NCBI GenBank assembly: GCA_947259275.1
Contig: CAMYMH010000030.1
Coordinates: forward strand, 21,150 to 85,149
DNA length: 64,000 nt
Reading direction: 5' to 3'
Origin: an uncultured Acidimicrobiaceae bacterium
GTDB taxonomy: Bacteria; Actinomycetota; Acidimicrobiia; Spongiisociales; SHLN01
The translations under genes and the position numbers were made by a program. Every line of letters begins with the position of its first letter. Position 1 is the stretch's first letter. Positions 7,817-17,088 of the stretch are shown one piece after another. The notes beneath the pieces are model-generated. The model did no database searches and was not told the DNA's origin. It was given only the letters and a program-made list of their open reading frames with translations.

Positions 7817-8644
7817 TTATTCGTCTAGGAAGCCGTCCAGTTGGAGGTCGGCGTTTGCTTGGTAGCTGTAGTGCTCGAGGTCGGTGATGCCGGCTTCGGC
7901 CAGCACCTCGTCGTCGAGGTAGAAGTTGCCGGTGGCTTCGGTACTCGGCCGGGTAAAGATCTCGTAAGCGGCGTCGGCGACGATTTCGGGTCGGCGGGAC
8001 CGCCGCATCGCCTCGTCCCCACCCAGCAGGTTCTGGACCGCGGCAGTGGCCACCAGCGTTCGAGGCCAGAGGCTGTTGACGGCAATGCCGGCCCCGGCGA
8101 ACTCGGCCGACATTCCGAGGGTGCACATGCTCATCCCGTACTTGGCGATGGTATAGCCGAGTGTGTTGGCGAACCACTTCGGATTCATATTCAGCGGCGG
8201 GCTCAGGTTGAGTATGTGGGGGTTCTCGGCCTCCTTCAGGTGCGGGATGCACGTGCGTGACACCAGATAGGCGCCGCGGCTGTTGATGTTCTGCATCAGG
8301 TCGAACACCTTCATCGGTAGCTGCTCGGTGTTCGACAGGTTGATGGCGGATGCGTTGTTCACGCAGATGTCGATGCCGCCGAACACCTCAACGGCTTGCT
8401 CGACCGCGTCTTCAACGTGGTGGTCGAAGCGGATGTCACCGACGATGGGAAGTGCCTTGCCGCCTGCTTCCTCGATTTCGGATGCCGCCGTGTAGACGGT
8501 CCCGGGGAGCTGCGGGTGCGGCTCCGCCGTCTTGGCAATCAGGGCAACGTTGGCCCCGTCGGCGGCCACTCGTTTGGCGATCGCCAGTCCGATGCCCCGG
8601 CTTCCACCCGAGATGAACAGGGTCTTTCCTGCCAGTGCACTCAT
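7817..8644 (-). CDS. SDR family NAD(P)-dependent oxidoreductase
   Basis: SGGSRGIGLAIAKR nucleotide-binding motif, NNAS, YTIAKYGM (YxxxK) active site. Confidence 0.92.
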   Translation of the reverse strand: MSALAGKTLFISGGSRGIGLAIAKRVAADGANVALIAKTAEPHPQLPGTVYTAASEIEEAGGKALPIVGDIRFDHHVEDAVEQAVEVFGGIDICVNNASAINLSNTEQLPMKVFDLMQNINSRGAYLVSRTCIPHLKEAENPHILNLSPPLNMNPKWFANTLGYTIAKYGMSMCTLGMSAEFAGAGIAVNSLWPRTLVATAAVQNLLGGDEAMRRSRRPEIVADAAYEIFTRPSTEATGNFYLDDEVLAEAGITDLEHYSYQANADLQLDGFLDE

Positions 8645-8677
8645 GTGATCCTCCTCTGGGAGGAGATCCTAAGGAAC

Positions 8678-9793
8678 TCAGGCGTGGGAATCGACCTTGA
8701 CCGCCGGGGACGGGGCGGTCATGCGCCGATACAGCCGCAGGAAGGGGTAGGTGGCAATCGCCGGACCGATGATCCACACCGGGCGGGTGACCCACCATTC
8801 GAAGGTCGGTTCGGCCGGCGGCAGGTAGGCGAAGGCCAGATAGAGCGCGGCCACCACCAGTGCCATCCCGGTGGTATGGAACAGGTAGAGACCCATGGCA
8901 TTGGTATTCACCCAGCCGGACAGCCGTTTCCAGCGGCGGTCGACGGCCAGCCGGTCGAGGACGAAATCGCGCACCAGCAATACAACCCCGATCTGGAGGA
9001 TGGTGAGAGCGACGATGGCGAGGGTTGGCGGGCCCATGTTGGAGAACCGCTCTCCCGGCACCCCAACCATGGAACGCGGATAAAAGCCCATGTTGGTCAA
9101 CGCGATGAGGGCAAACAGGCCGCCCCACATCAGCGCCCATCCGGTGCGCCGGGGAGCCTCGACGAGGCGGTCGTAGAAGAAGCCGAGCTGGTGGGCGAGG
9201 CCCCAGATAACCAGGAAGTTCGCCCACGCCGCCCAGCTCTGGCCGTGGGTGAATCGCAGCACATCGAGCACCGCCGCCAGCCCGAGCAGCCACACCACCA
9301 CCAGCTCGCCCCATCGCCAATGGGCGCGAACACCCAGCGGGGCGATGGCCACCAGGACCAGGTAGACGATGATGAACCACAACGGCGACAGAACGAGTAT
9401 CACCGCCGGCCACCCCCACTTCGGGTCCATGACCACCTGCAGCACAAAGCCGATTGCCACCCAGGCGGCGATCAAGCCGAGCACCGGCGGCAGCAACCGG
9501 CGCAGGCGGCGGGCGAGGAACCGGCGCGAGGTTCCTTTTTCATAATTGTCGAATGCTCGCCGGTGAGCGAAACCTCCGACGAAGAAGAACACCGGCATGA
9601 CCTGCAGAATCCAGGTCATCGCCCACATCCCGCGCAGGAAGCCAATCGGGTTGAGCGGAGCCACCTTGGTTTCGGAAATCACCAGGATGGTGAACACCCA
9701 ATGCCACACCACCACGACTACCAAGGAAAAAGCGCGTAGGAAGTCGACGTATGGATCTCTGCGAGTGGACGTGGGGGACGAAGCTTGTGCCAT
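8678..9793 (-). CDS. Acyltransferase 3 family integral membrane protein
   Basis: RDPYVDFLRAFSLVVVVVWHW start and about 10 TM segments. Confidence 0.8.
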   Translation of the reverse strand: MAQASSPTSTRRDPYVDFLRAFSLVVVVVWHWVFTILVISETKVAPLNPIGFLRGMWAMTWILQVMPVFFFVGGFAHRRAFDNYEKGTSRRFLARRLRRLLPPVLGLIAAWVAIGFVLQVVMDPKWGWPAVILVLSPLWFIIVYLVLVAIAPLGVRAHWRWGELVVVWLLGLAAVLDVLRFTHGQSWAAWANFLVIWGLAHQLGFFYDRLVEAPRRTGWALMWGGLFALIALTNMGFYPRSMVGVPGERFSNMGPPTLAIVALTILQIGVVLLVRDFVLDRLAVDRRWKRLSGWVNTNAMGLYLFHTTGMALVVAALYLAFAYLPPAEPTFEWWVTRPVWIIGPAIATYPFLRLYRRMTAPSPAVKVDSHA

Positions 9794-9887
9794 ATGGCTC
9801 CTGGTTCCTCATCTAGTTTCGGCGGAGCGAGTCTCACGCTGAAGCATGCACCTCTAACATCGAGACTCGAACATTTCCTCGAGGACC

Positions 9888-11732
9888 GTGATATCCCGCA
9901 TGTTTGATGATCCCGTCGTACAGCTTGCCGGCATCGTTGTTCTGGCGGTCGCCGCCCAGTGGGTGGCCGCCCGCTTGCGGGTGCCGTCGATTCTGCTGTT
10001 GCTCATCTCCGGCTTCCTCATCGGACCCGTCTTCGACATCCTCGACCCCGACGCTTTGTTCGGAGATCTGTTGGCGCCGAGCGTGGCGCTGGCGGTAGGG
10101 CTCATACTGTTCGAAGGCGGTATGAGCCTGCGGCTGCGGGAAATGGCCGGTCAGCAGCGGGTGCTGTGGCTGCTGGTGACGGTGGGGGTGATCATCACCT
10201 GGGCGGTTGCCACCCTCATCGTCCGCGTCTTCACCGACGTTTCTGCCGGCGTTGCCATCCTCATCGGCTCGATCCTGGTGGTGTCGGGCCCCACCGTCGT
10301 CGGCCCGCTGTTGTCACAAGTGCGTCCGAGCCGCTCGGTCTCGTCGATTCTGAAATGGGAGAGCATCTTCATCGATCCGGTGGGCGCGCTACTGGCTGTG
10401 TTGGCGTTTGAAGTACTGCTCGTCGAACGAGTACTCGATCCCACTGTGGTCGAGGTCGTGTGGGAGGTCATCAAGTTCGTGCTCGCCGGGGGCATCGTCG
10501 GGCTGGTTATCGGTGTGCTCGGCATCATCGCATTGCGGCGCCATTGGGTTCCGGAGCACCTGCTTTCGCTGTTTGGGGTGAGCCTGGCCCTGCTGGCGTT
10601 CATCGTCGCCGGCGAGCTGGCGGCCGAATCCGGTCTGCTGGCCACCACCATTCTGGGACTGACCCTCGCCAACCACCGGCCGATCCGAACCGAGCAGATT
10701 GTGCGGTTTTCGGAAATCATCCGGGTGTTGCTCATCGGCGTTCTCTTCATCGTGTTGAGCGCCCGCCTCGATACGTCGCAGTTCGAGCTCGACTTGGCCG
10801 CGGCAGCAGCCATTGTCCTGGCGCTGGTTCTGGTGGCACGCCCCCTGGCGGTGGCGGTCGCAACCTGGCGCTCCAACCTCGACTGGCGGGAGCGGGTTCT
10901 CATCGGGGCGGTGGCGCCGCGCGGCATCGTGGCAGCCTCCATCGCCTCGGTCTTCGCCCTCGAACTACAGGCCGAAGGGGTCGTTGGCGCCGAAGACATC
11001 ACTCCCCTCGTGTTCGCGGTGATCGTCGGGACGGTCGGGATCTACGGTCTCGGCATGGCACCGTTGGCCCGGCGGCTTGGCCTCGCCGTGCGTCATCAGG
11101 AAGGGGCTCTCATCCTCGGGGCCGGGCGCGTGGAGAGAGCCATCGCCGGGGCCCTGGCGGCTGAAGGCGTCAATCTGGTGGTGGCGACCACCAACCGACG
11201 CGACCACTACCAGGCGCGGATGGAGGACCTACGTTCCTTCTATGGCAACCTGCTCGATCGCGACGTCGAGCTTGACCTCGACCTGTCCGGGATAGGGCGG
11301 CTGCTGGCTCTCACGCCAAACGACGACGTCAACACCCTCGCCAGCGCCCACTACGCCGAGGTCTTCGGCGGGGCCTACGTGTATCAGCTGCATCCCGCTC
11401 AGCTGCCGGCCGGCATCGAGTCGAACCCGGCCGCCGACCTGGGCGGTCGGTTCCTCTTCGGGTCTCGCTGGGATTATTGGAGCCTCAATCAGGCCCTGGA
11501 GGCCGGAGGCCAGATCCGTCGCACCACGCTCAGCGACGAATACACGCTCGATGACTACCGCTCCTCGGCTGAAGACGGCGTCCCGCTGTTCATTGTGCGG
11601 CCGGGCGGGCGAATGTCGATCATCCTGAGCACTACCGGCGACCCCCTGGCCGGTGTCGGCGACGGAGACACGATCGTCTCGTTGGTACCCAATCCCGTGA
11701 CAGGTGGTGGAGAGGCCGATCCCGGCAGCTAA
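9888..11732 (+). CDS. Cation:proton antiporter (CPA1/NhaP-like) with C-terminal regulatory region
   Basis: Long multi-TM N-terminal domain (LILFEGGMSLRLREM...GPTVVGPLL) followed by TrkA-like hydrophilic region. Confidence 0.85.
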   Translation: MISRMFDDPVVQLAGIVVLAVAAQWVAARLRVPSILLLLISGFLIGPVFDILDPDALFGDLLAPSVALAVGLILFEGGMSLRLREMAGQQRVLWLLVTVGVIITWAVATLIVRVFTDVSAGVAILIGSILVVSGPTVVGPLLSQVRPSRSVSSILKWESIFIDPVGALLAVLAFEVLLVERVLDPTVVEVVWEVIKFVLAGGIVGLVIGVLGIIALRRHWVPEHLLSLFGVSLALLAFIVAGELAAESGLLATTILGLTLANHRPIRTEQIVRFSEIIRVLLIGVLFIVLSARLDTSQFELDLAAAAAIVLALVLVARPLAVAVATWRSNLDWRERVLIGAVAPRGIVAASIASVFALELQAEGVVGAEDITPLVFAVIVGTVGIYGLGMAPLARRLGLAVRHQEGALILGAGRVERAIAGALAAEGVNLVVATTNRRDHYQARMEDLRSFYGNLLDRDVELDLDLSGIGRLLALTPNDDVNTLASAHYAEVFGGAYVYQLHPAQLPAGIESNPAADLGGRFLFGSRWDYWSLNQALEAGGQIRRTTLSDEYTLDDYRSSAEDGVPLFIVRPGGRMSIILSTTGDPLAGVGDGDTIVSLVPNPVTGGGEADPGS

Positions 11733-11741
11733 CGTCGCGCC

Positions 11742-12620
11742 ATGCCCAATCTCGAGATCATCGACATTGACGGACCCGTCCACTACGCCGACTACGGCGG
11801 GAGCGGGCCGCCAATGGTGCTGGTACACGGGCTGGGCGGATCTCACCTCAACTGGCTCCATGTCGCCCACCGGCTGTCTGAACGTCACCGGGTGCTGGCC
11901 GTCGACCTGGCGGGTTTCGGGCTCACTCCCCCGGCCGGGCGCAAGGCAACCGTCCAGGCCAACCAGCGCCTGCTAGATGACTTCGCGTCGGCCATGTTCC
12001 CCGATCAGCCGGTGACGCTGATCGGGAACTCGATGGGTGGCCTGGTATCGATTCTGCAGGCCGCCGCCAACCCGGATCGAACCGCCGCGCTGGTGCTGGT
12101 GAACCCGGCACTTCCGATGGCCGACACCGGGGCCGTCAACCTCTTCACGCTGCAGCGCCTGTTTGTCCCGCTTCTCCCTGGAGTGGGCGAGGTGGCGATG
12201 GGCCGCTATTACGCGCGCGCCACCCCCGAACAGCAGCTCGACCAGACATTGGCTGCGGTGATGGCCGATCCGACTGCAGTGCCCGAGGGTGGACGAGAGC
12301 CGAGCCTGGAGATGATCCGGCTCCGCAAACAGATGGAGTGGGCAGTCCCTTCATTCCTGCAGGCGTCACGCTCGATCGCAGCTGTGTTGATGCGCCGCAA
12401 GCGATTCCGACAAATCCTCGACGCCATCCGCTGCCCCGTCCTCCTCATCCATGGTCAAGAGGACACCATCGTGTCTCCGGCCTCGGCCGAGTGGGCCATC
12501 GAACAGCGGCCTGACTGGAGGTTCGAACTGCTGGCCGGCGTCGGCCACGTCCCGCAACTCGAGGTCCCGGAATTGTTCGGTGATCTGGTCGAAGACTTCC
12601 TGAAGACGCCGGGCGGCTAG
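11742..12620 (+). CDS. Alpha/beta hydrolase
   Basis: VLVHGLGGSHLNW oxyanion region, IGNSMGG nucleophile elbow, GVGHVPQLE. Confidence 0.9.
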   Translation: MPNLEIIDIDGPVHYADYGGSGPPMVLVHGLGGSHLNWLHVAHRLSERHRVLAVDLAGFGLTPPAGRKATVQANQRLLDDFASAMFPDQPVTLIGNSMGGLVSILQAAANPDRTAALVLVNPALPMADTGAVNLFTLQRLFVPLLPGVGEVAMGRYYARATPEQQLDQTLAAVMADPTAVPEGGREPSLEMIRLRKQMEWAVPSFLQASRSIAAVLMRRKRFRQILDAIRCPVLLIHGQEDTIVSPASAEWAIEQRPDWRFELLAGVGHVPQLEVPELFGDLVEDFLKTPGG

Positions 12621-12621
12621 C

Positions 12622-12866
12622 TCAGCTCGGCCGGCGGTTGCGCAGAGCGATGATCACTCCGAGCACCGGGCCGGCCGCCAGGATGACGAGCTCTACAACC
12701 CCTACGAACACGTTCTCCTCGAATTCCTCGGCAATGCTCGCCTCGTAGCCGCCCTCGATCCCGGCGGTGATGACGATGTTCACCGCCACAATGACCCCGA
12801 CACCAGGCCGACGAGCCCGCCGAGCACGGCTTGAATGATCCGAGCACCCGTGATTGTCATGAGCAT
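12622..12866 (-). pseudogene. Small membrane protein gene with a 1-nt frameshift (or sequencing error)
   Basis: Frame 1 gives MLMTITGARIIQAVLGGLVGLV-; continuing one frame over gives GVIVAVNIVITAGIEGGYEASIAEEFEENVFVGVVELVILAAGPVLGVIIALRNRRPS*. Confidence 0.6.
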
Positions 12867-12911
12867 GTTTTTCCCCGACCCGGCCCGCTCTTACAGAGGC
12901 TTGATCCTCAG

Positions 12912-13757
12912 CTAGTTGACCGAGCGTCGATACATGCGGACCGCCAGCGGTACGAAGGCGGCCAGGATGAGGGCCGAGTAGAAGAGCGATAGCAGCACCT
13001 GGCCGGTCACGGTGTTTCCCGGGAGCAGGGCTCCTTCTCCCAGGATCAGTCCTCGCAACGCGTCAACCGTAACCGTCACCGGCTGGTGGTCGGCAAAGGT
13101 GCGCAGCCAACTCGGCATGGTCTGCGTCGGGACGAAAACCGAGCTGGCAAACACCAGCGGGAACACCGGTAGGAAGATGGCGGCTTGCACCGCCTCCGGG
13201 TTCTTCACCAGCAATCCGATGGTGGCCATGATCCATGAGAAGGCGAACGAGAACACCATGGCGATGGCCATTCCCGCCACCAGGCCGGCCAGGCTGGTCT
13301 GATAGCGGAAGCCAATCAGGACGCCAACCACCATCATCAGGCTGATCACGAACCCGTTGCGAATCAGATCCGACAAGGTCCGTCCCGCCAGCACGGCGGA
13401 GCGGGCCATCGGCAGCGAACGGAACCTCTCGATAACGCCTTTGGACAGGTCTTCGGTGAGTCCGAGCGCGGTTTGGCCTGCTCCGAAAGCGGCAGTCTGG
13501 ACCAGGAGTCCCGGGATGAGCCAGTTGATGTACTCGCCGGCCGCCGCCGGCGGGAGGGTCCCACCAATGGCTCCCCCGAACACATAGGTGAACAGCAGAA
13601 GAAACATGATCGGCTGGATGGTCGACAGAACGATCAGCTGGGGTAGCCGCAGGTTGCGCAGCAGGTTGCGTCTGGTGATGACGAGGATGTCGCGGATCGT
13701 CTGCGGGAGCGATGCCGCCACCCGCCCCGGCTTGGTTGGTGCGGTGACCGCAGTCAT
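12912..13757 (-). CDS. ABC-2 type transporter permease (DrrB-like)
   Basis: ABC-2 membrane protein architecture, RFRSLPMARSAVLAGR; start overlaps ATPase stop. Confidence 0.9.
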   Translation of the reverse strand: MTAVTAPTKPGRVAASLPQTIRDILVITRRNLLRNLRLPQLIVLSTIQPIMFLLLFTYVFGGAIGGTLPPAAAGEYINWLIPGLLVQTAAFGAGQTALGLTEDLSKGVIERFRSLPMARSAVLAGRTLSDLIRNGFVISLMMVVGVLIGFRYQTSLAGLVAGMAIAMVFSFAFSWIMATIGLLVKNPEAVQAAIFLPVFPLVFASSVFVPTQTMPSWLRTFADHQPVTVTVDALRGLILGEGALLPGNTVTGQVLLSLFYSALILAAFVPLAVRMYRRSVN

Positions 13758-14761
13758 GTCTTCCTCCTCAGGCGCCTTCCTCGTCGGCCGTTGGGCACAG
13801 GCTCCTCTTCGGTCTTGGTTTCGGCGGGATGCCCGGTGAGCGTCAGGAACACGTCATCGAGGCTTGGTTTGTGCAGGGCGATGTCGGTGGGTGTGATCGA
13901 GGCGGCATCGAGGGTCCGCACCACGTCGGTGAGCGTCTTGGCGCCCTCGGCGGCGGGAACGGTGATCTCGCTGGTCAACTCGTGGACGGTGGGCTCGGCT
14001 CCGCAGATGGCGCGTAAGGCGTCGATGGTCTCGGCCTGGCGGTCGGCGGGGACGCTCAGTTCGATGACCGAACCGCCCAGCGTGTCCTTGAGGTCGTCCG
14101 AGGTGCCTTCGGAAATCAGCCGGCCCTCGTCGATCACGGCGATGCGGTCGGCGAGCTGATCTGCCTCATCCAGGTACTGCGTGGTCAGCAGCACGGTGGT
14201 TCCTCCGTCGACGAGGTCGGAAATCAGCTCCCACACGTCGATGCGGCTGCGCGGGTCGATCCCGGTGGTCGGCTCGTCCAGGAAGAGCACCTCGGGGCGG
14301 CCTACCAGGGAAGCGGCCAGATCAAGCCGACGCTGCATGCCCCCCGAGTACGTCTTGACCTGTCGATCGGCGGCCTGGTCGAGGCGAATGCGGTCCAACA
14401 CCTGGCCGGCGCGTCGCTTTGATTCCGCGATCGACAATCCGTACAGGCGCCCGACCATCTCGACGTTCTCGCGACCGGTCAGGTAGTCGTCGACGGCGGC
14501 GAACTGTCCGGCCAGTCCGATCTTGGTGCGGGCGGTCTTGGGATCGGCCAGCACGTCCACTCCCGCCACCTCGGCCCTCCCCGAGTCCGGGCGCAGCAGG
14601 GTTGTCAGCACCCGGATGAGGGTCGTCTTGCCGGCCCCGTTCGGGCCGAGCAGTCCGTAGATGATCCCGGGCTCCACCTCGAGGGTGACATCGGCGAGCG
14701 CCTTCACCTTGCCGCCAAACGTCTTCGTTATGCCTTCGACGCGCACGATGGGTGTCGCCAT
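13754..14761 (-). CDS. ABC transporter ATP-binding protein (DrrA / daunorubicin-resistance type)
   Basis: Walker A GPNGAGKTT, signature YSGGMQRRLDLA, Walker B VLFLDEPTTG. Confidence 0.93.
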   Translation of the reverse strand: MATPIVRVEGITKTFGGKVKALADVTLEVEPGIIYGLLGPNGAGKTTLIRVLTTLLRPDSGRAEVAGVDVLADPKTARTKIGLAGQFAAVDDYLTGRENVEMVGRLYGLSIAESKRRAGQVLDRIRLDQAADRQVKTYSGGMQRRLDLAASLVGRPEVLFLDEPTTGIDPRSRIDVWELISDLVDGGTTVLLTTQYLDEADQLADRIAVIDEGRLISEGTSDDLKDTLGGSVIELSVPADRQAETIDALRAICGAEPTVHELTSEITVPAAEGAKTLTDVVRTLDAASITPTDIALHKPSLDDVFLTLTGHPAETKTEEEPVPNGRRGRRLRRKT

Positions 14762-14848
14762 GGGAGCTGCCTTTGCTGGACGGGAGACGGAGGTTAGGCC
14801 GCCGGGGGCGGGTAGTGACCCATCCGCGGTGCCCGCCAACTGCCGGTG

Positions 14849-15316
14849 CTAACCGCCCTGGGTGAGGCCGAGCGGGTCTCGCCAGTCGGGGAAATCGGGA
14901 GCGAACTCCTCCAGGCTGCGCAGGTAGGTGGTGATGGCGTCGATCTGCTCCAGAGTCATCGACCCGCCGAAGTCGAGCGAATATGCCCCCATCGTTGAGC
15001 CCGGGACTCCCACCGAGATCAACGCCGCGGTTTGCTCGTCGGTCGAAGCCTCCAGGAACTGCATGGAGTTGAGAGCCGGTGCCACCCCACCGGTGCCCTC
15101 GACACCGTGGCACGATGCACAGTTGCCGGCAAACAGGTCGGCACCCTGCTCGGCCAGAAAACCCAATTGGGCTTCCCGGGCCGCTTCACGATTGGCCGGC
15201 TCGAAGAACCGATAGACCGGAAAGATGAGCGCCATGACCAGCATGATCCCAATGCCCCAGGCCATCCACTGGTTGGTCGATCGCTCGAGCGCATCGTCTG
15301 GCGCACGCTCAGGCAT
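14849..15316 (-). CDS. Membrane-anchored cytochrome c
   Basis: CASCH haem-binding motif, TM anchor; start MPERAPDD at 15316. Confidence 0.88.
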   Translation of the reverse strand: MPERAPDDALERSTNQWMAWGIGIMLVMALIFPVYRFFEPANREAAREAQLGFLAEQGADLFAGNCASCHGVEGTGGVAPALNSMQFLEASTDEQTAALISVGVPGSTMGAYSLDFGGSMTLEQIDAITTYLRSLEEFAPDFPDWRDPLGLTQGG

Positions 15317-15812
15317 GGTTCTCTCCACAAGGCGGACCAAGCGGCGGTTCGTTGATGGTGTCGGTGCCGGTAGAAGGTCCGCTGATGGTTTCGCCGGTGT
15401 CGATCTCGACGACGCCATCGACGACCTCCACCTGGAATCGGTCCATTCCGCGCGGCGCCGGCCCGGTGATGTGTTCGCCGGCCCGGTTGAAGAAAGTGCC
15501 GTGGCAGGGACACTCGAACTGCCCCGAGGATTCGCAGAATGGGACCCGGCACCCGAGATGGGTGCACTTCTCGGATATGGCCACCACCTCGTCGTTGATC
15601 TTGGTGAGGTAAGCGCGGGCCTCGGGGATCTCGAGCACCGTGTTGGCAGGCACCGCCTCGGGAGCCACGGTCTTCACTCTGGCCGCGAAGCCGGCCCCGA
15701 GCCGCGGCCTCAGCAGATCCCAGCTGGTCCACAAGCCCGCCGCCGCCAGCAACCCGAAGCCTGCTTTCCAGCCCTTCGTCAAGAAGGTCCTCCGGTCGAG
15801 CGATTCACTCAT
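15309..15812 (-). CDS. Rieske 2Fe-2S protein (bc complex)
   Basis: CTHLGC...CPCHG Rieske motifs; N-terminal TM. Confidence 0.92.
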   Translation of the reverse strand: MSESLDRRTFLTKGWKAGFGLLAAAGLWTSWDLLRPRLGAGFAARVKTVAPEAVPANTVLEIPEARAYLTKINDEVVAISEKCTHLGCRVPFCESSGQFECPCHGTFFNRAGEHITGPAPRGMDRFQVEVVDGVVEIDTGETISGPSTGTDTINEPPLGPPCGENHA

Positions 15813-17083
15813 AATTCACCATGCCATTCCTCCCACGGCCAAACCCAGGACCAGCTCGGCCCCCGGAAGGCAAATCCAATCAGGGTCAGGACGATCCAAA
15901 TCACCAGGAAGATGGTGAAAGTGATGCGGGCGATCCGGCGGAACTCGGGGCCGAAGCGCGGGTTGCGGTCCAGGTATGGGAGCGCCATCAGCCCCACCAC
16001 AATGGCGGTAGGCACCAATACGCCGGCCACCAGCGGATGGAAGTGGGACAGCAGTTCCTGCAGGGCCGCGAAGTACCAGGGCGCCTTCTCCGGGTTGGGC
16101 GTGTTGGTGGGATTGGCGATCTCGCGCAACGGCGCGTCGAAGGCGAGGCCGATGAGAAGCGTCACCAACAACACCACCAGAGCGGCGACCGCATGGCGAA
16201 CCAGCAGGTGGGGCCACACCATGACCGGGTCATCATCGGACAGGACCTTCCGGTCCCCGGCGGCCGGCTTGCCGGGTACCACTCCCAGCACCCGGTGGCC
16301 CTCGATGACGACCGGCTCGCCGTTGTCCGGCTCCGCCGGTGGGAGTCCCGGCTGGAGCTTGGCTGCCGGGTAGTCGATCTCATCGCTCGAGAGCATCGAG
16401 TCCTTGCGCCAGCGCCACAGGTGGGCAGTGACCAGGGCGACGATCGCCACCGGCAGCACCGCCACGTGGAGCACATAGAACCGCAACAACGTCGCCGACC
16501 CGACCGTGGTGCCGCCCAGCAAGACCTCCTTAACCTGATCACCGATCACCGGCACCCAGGCCGCCATCTCGGTTCCGACCGTGACCGCCCAGAAGGCCAG
16601 CTGGTCCCACGGAAGCAGGTAGCCGGTGAAGGACAGCAACAGGGTGGTTACCAGCAGCAGCACTCCGATGACCCAGTTGAACTCTTTCGGCGACTTGTAC
16701 GCCCCCCGGTAGAACACCCGGGCCATGTGAGCGGCGACGGCCAGAACCATCAGGTGGGCCGACCACCGATGGGCGTTGCGCATGTATTGTCCGAACGCCA
16801 CCTCGGTCTGAATCGACTGAATGTTGCCGTAGGCGCTGGCCGGTGACGGCACATAAAAGAACATCAGGTAGATCCCCGACACCAGCAGCGAGACGAACAG
16901 AACCAGTGAGGCGACCCCCAGAAAGGCCGAGTACTTGAAGGTGAGCTCCACCCGGCGAACCTTGACCGGATACAAATGCATGAGGAAGCTGGCCCAGTGG
17001 CCGGCGGCCCGGTCTCGCTCCGTAACCCGGTCGGGGGTGCGGAAGATCGACCGGCCGACGGTGCTCTCTCTGACGCGATCCAT
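15809..17083 (-). CDS. Cytochrome b (bc complex)
   Basis: Paired haem-ligand helices (NAHRWSAHLMVLAVAAHM..., LRFYVLHVAVLPVAIVALVTAHLW), GYLLPWDQLAFWA. Confidence 0.9.
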   Translation of the reverse strand: MDRVRESTVGRSIFRTPDRVTERDRAAGHWASFLMHLYPVKVRRVELTFKYSAFLGVASLVLFVSLLVSGIYLMFFYVPSPASAYGNIQSIQTEVAFGQYMRNAHRWSAHLMVLAVAAHMARVFYRGAYKSPKEFNWVIGVLLLVTTLLLSFTGYLLPWDQLAFWAVTVGTEMAAWVPVIGDQVKEVLLGGTTVGSATLLRFYVLHVAVLPVAIVALVTAHLWRWRKDSMLSSDEIDYPAAKLQPGLPPAEPDNGEPVVIEGHRVLGVVPGKPAAGDRKVLSDDDPVMVWPHLLVRHAVAALVVLLVTLLIGLAFDAPLREIANPTNTPNPEKAPWYFAALQELLSHFHPLVAGVLVPTAIVVGLMALPYLDRNPRFGPEFRRIARITFTIFLVIWIVLTLIGFAFRGPSWSWVWPWEEWHGEL

Positions 17084-17088
17084 CACCT

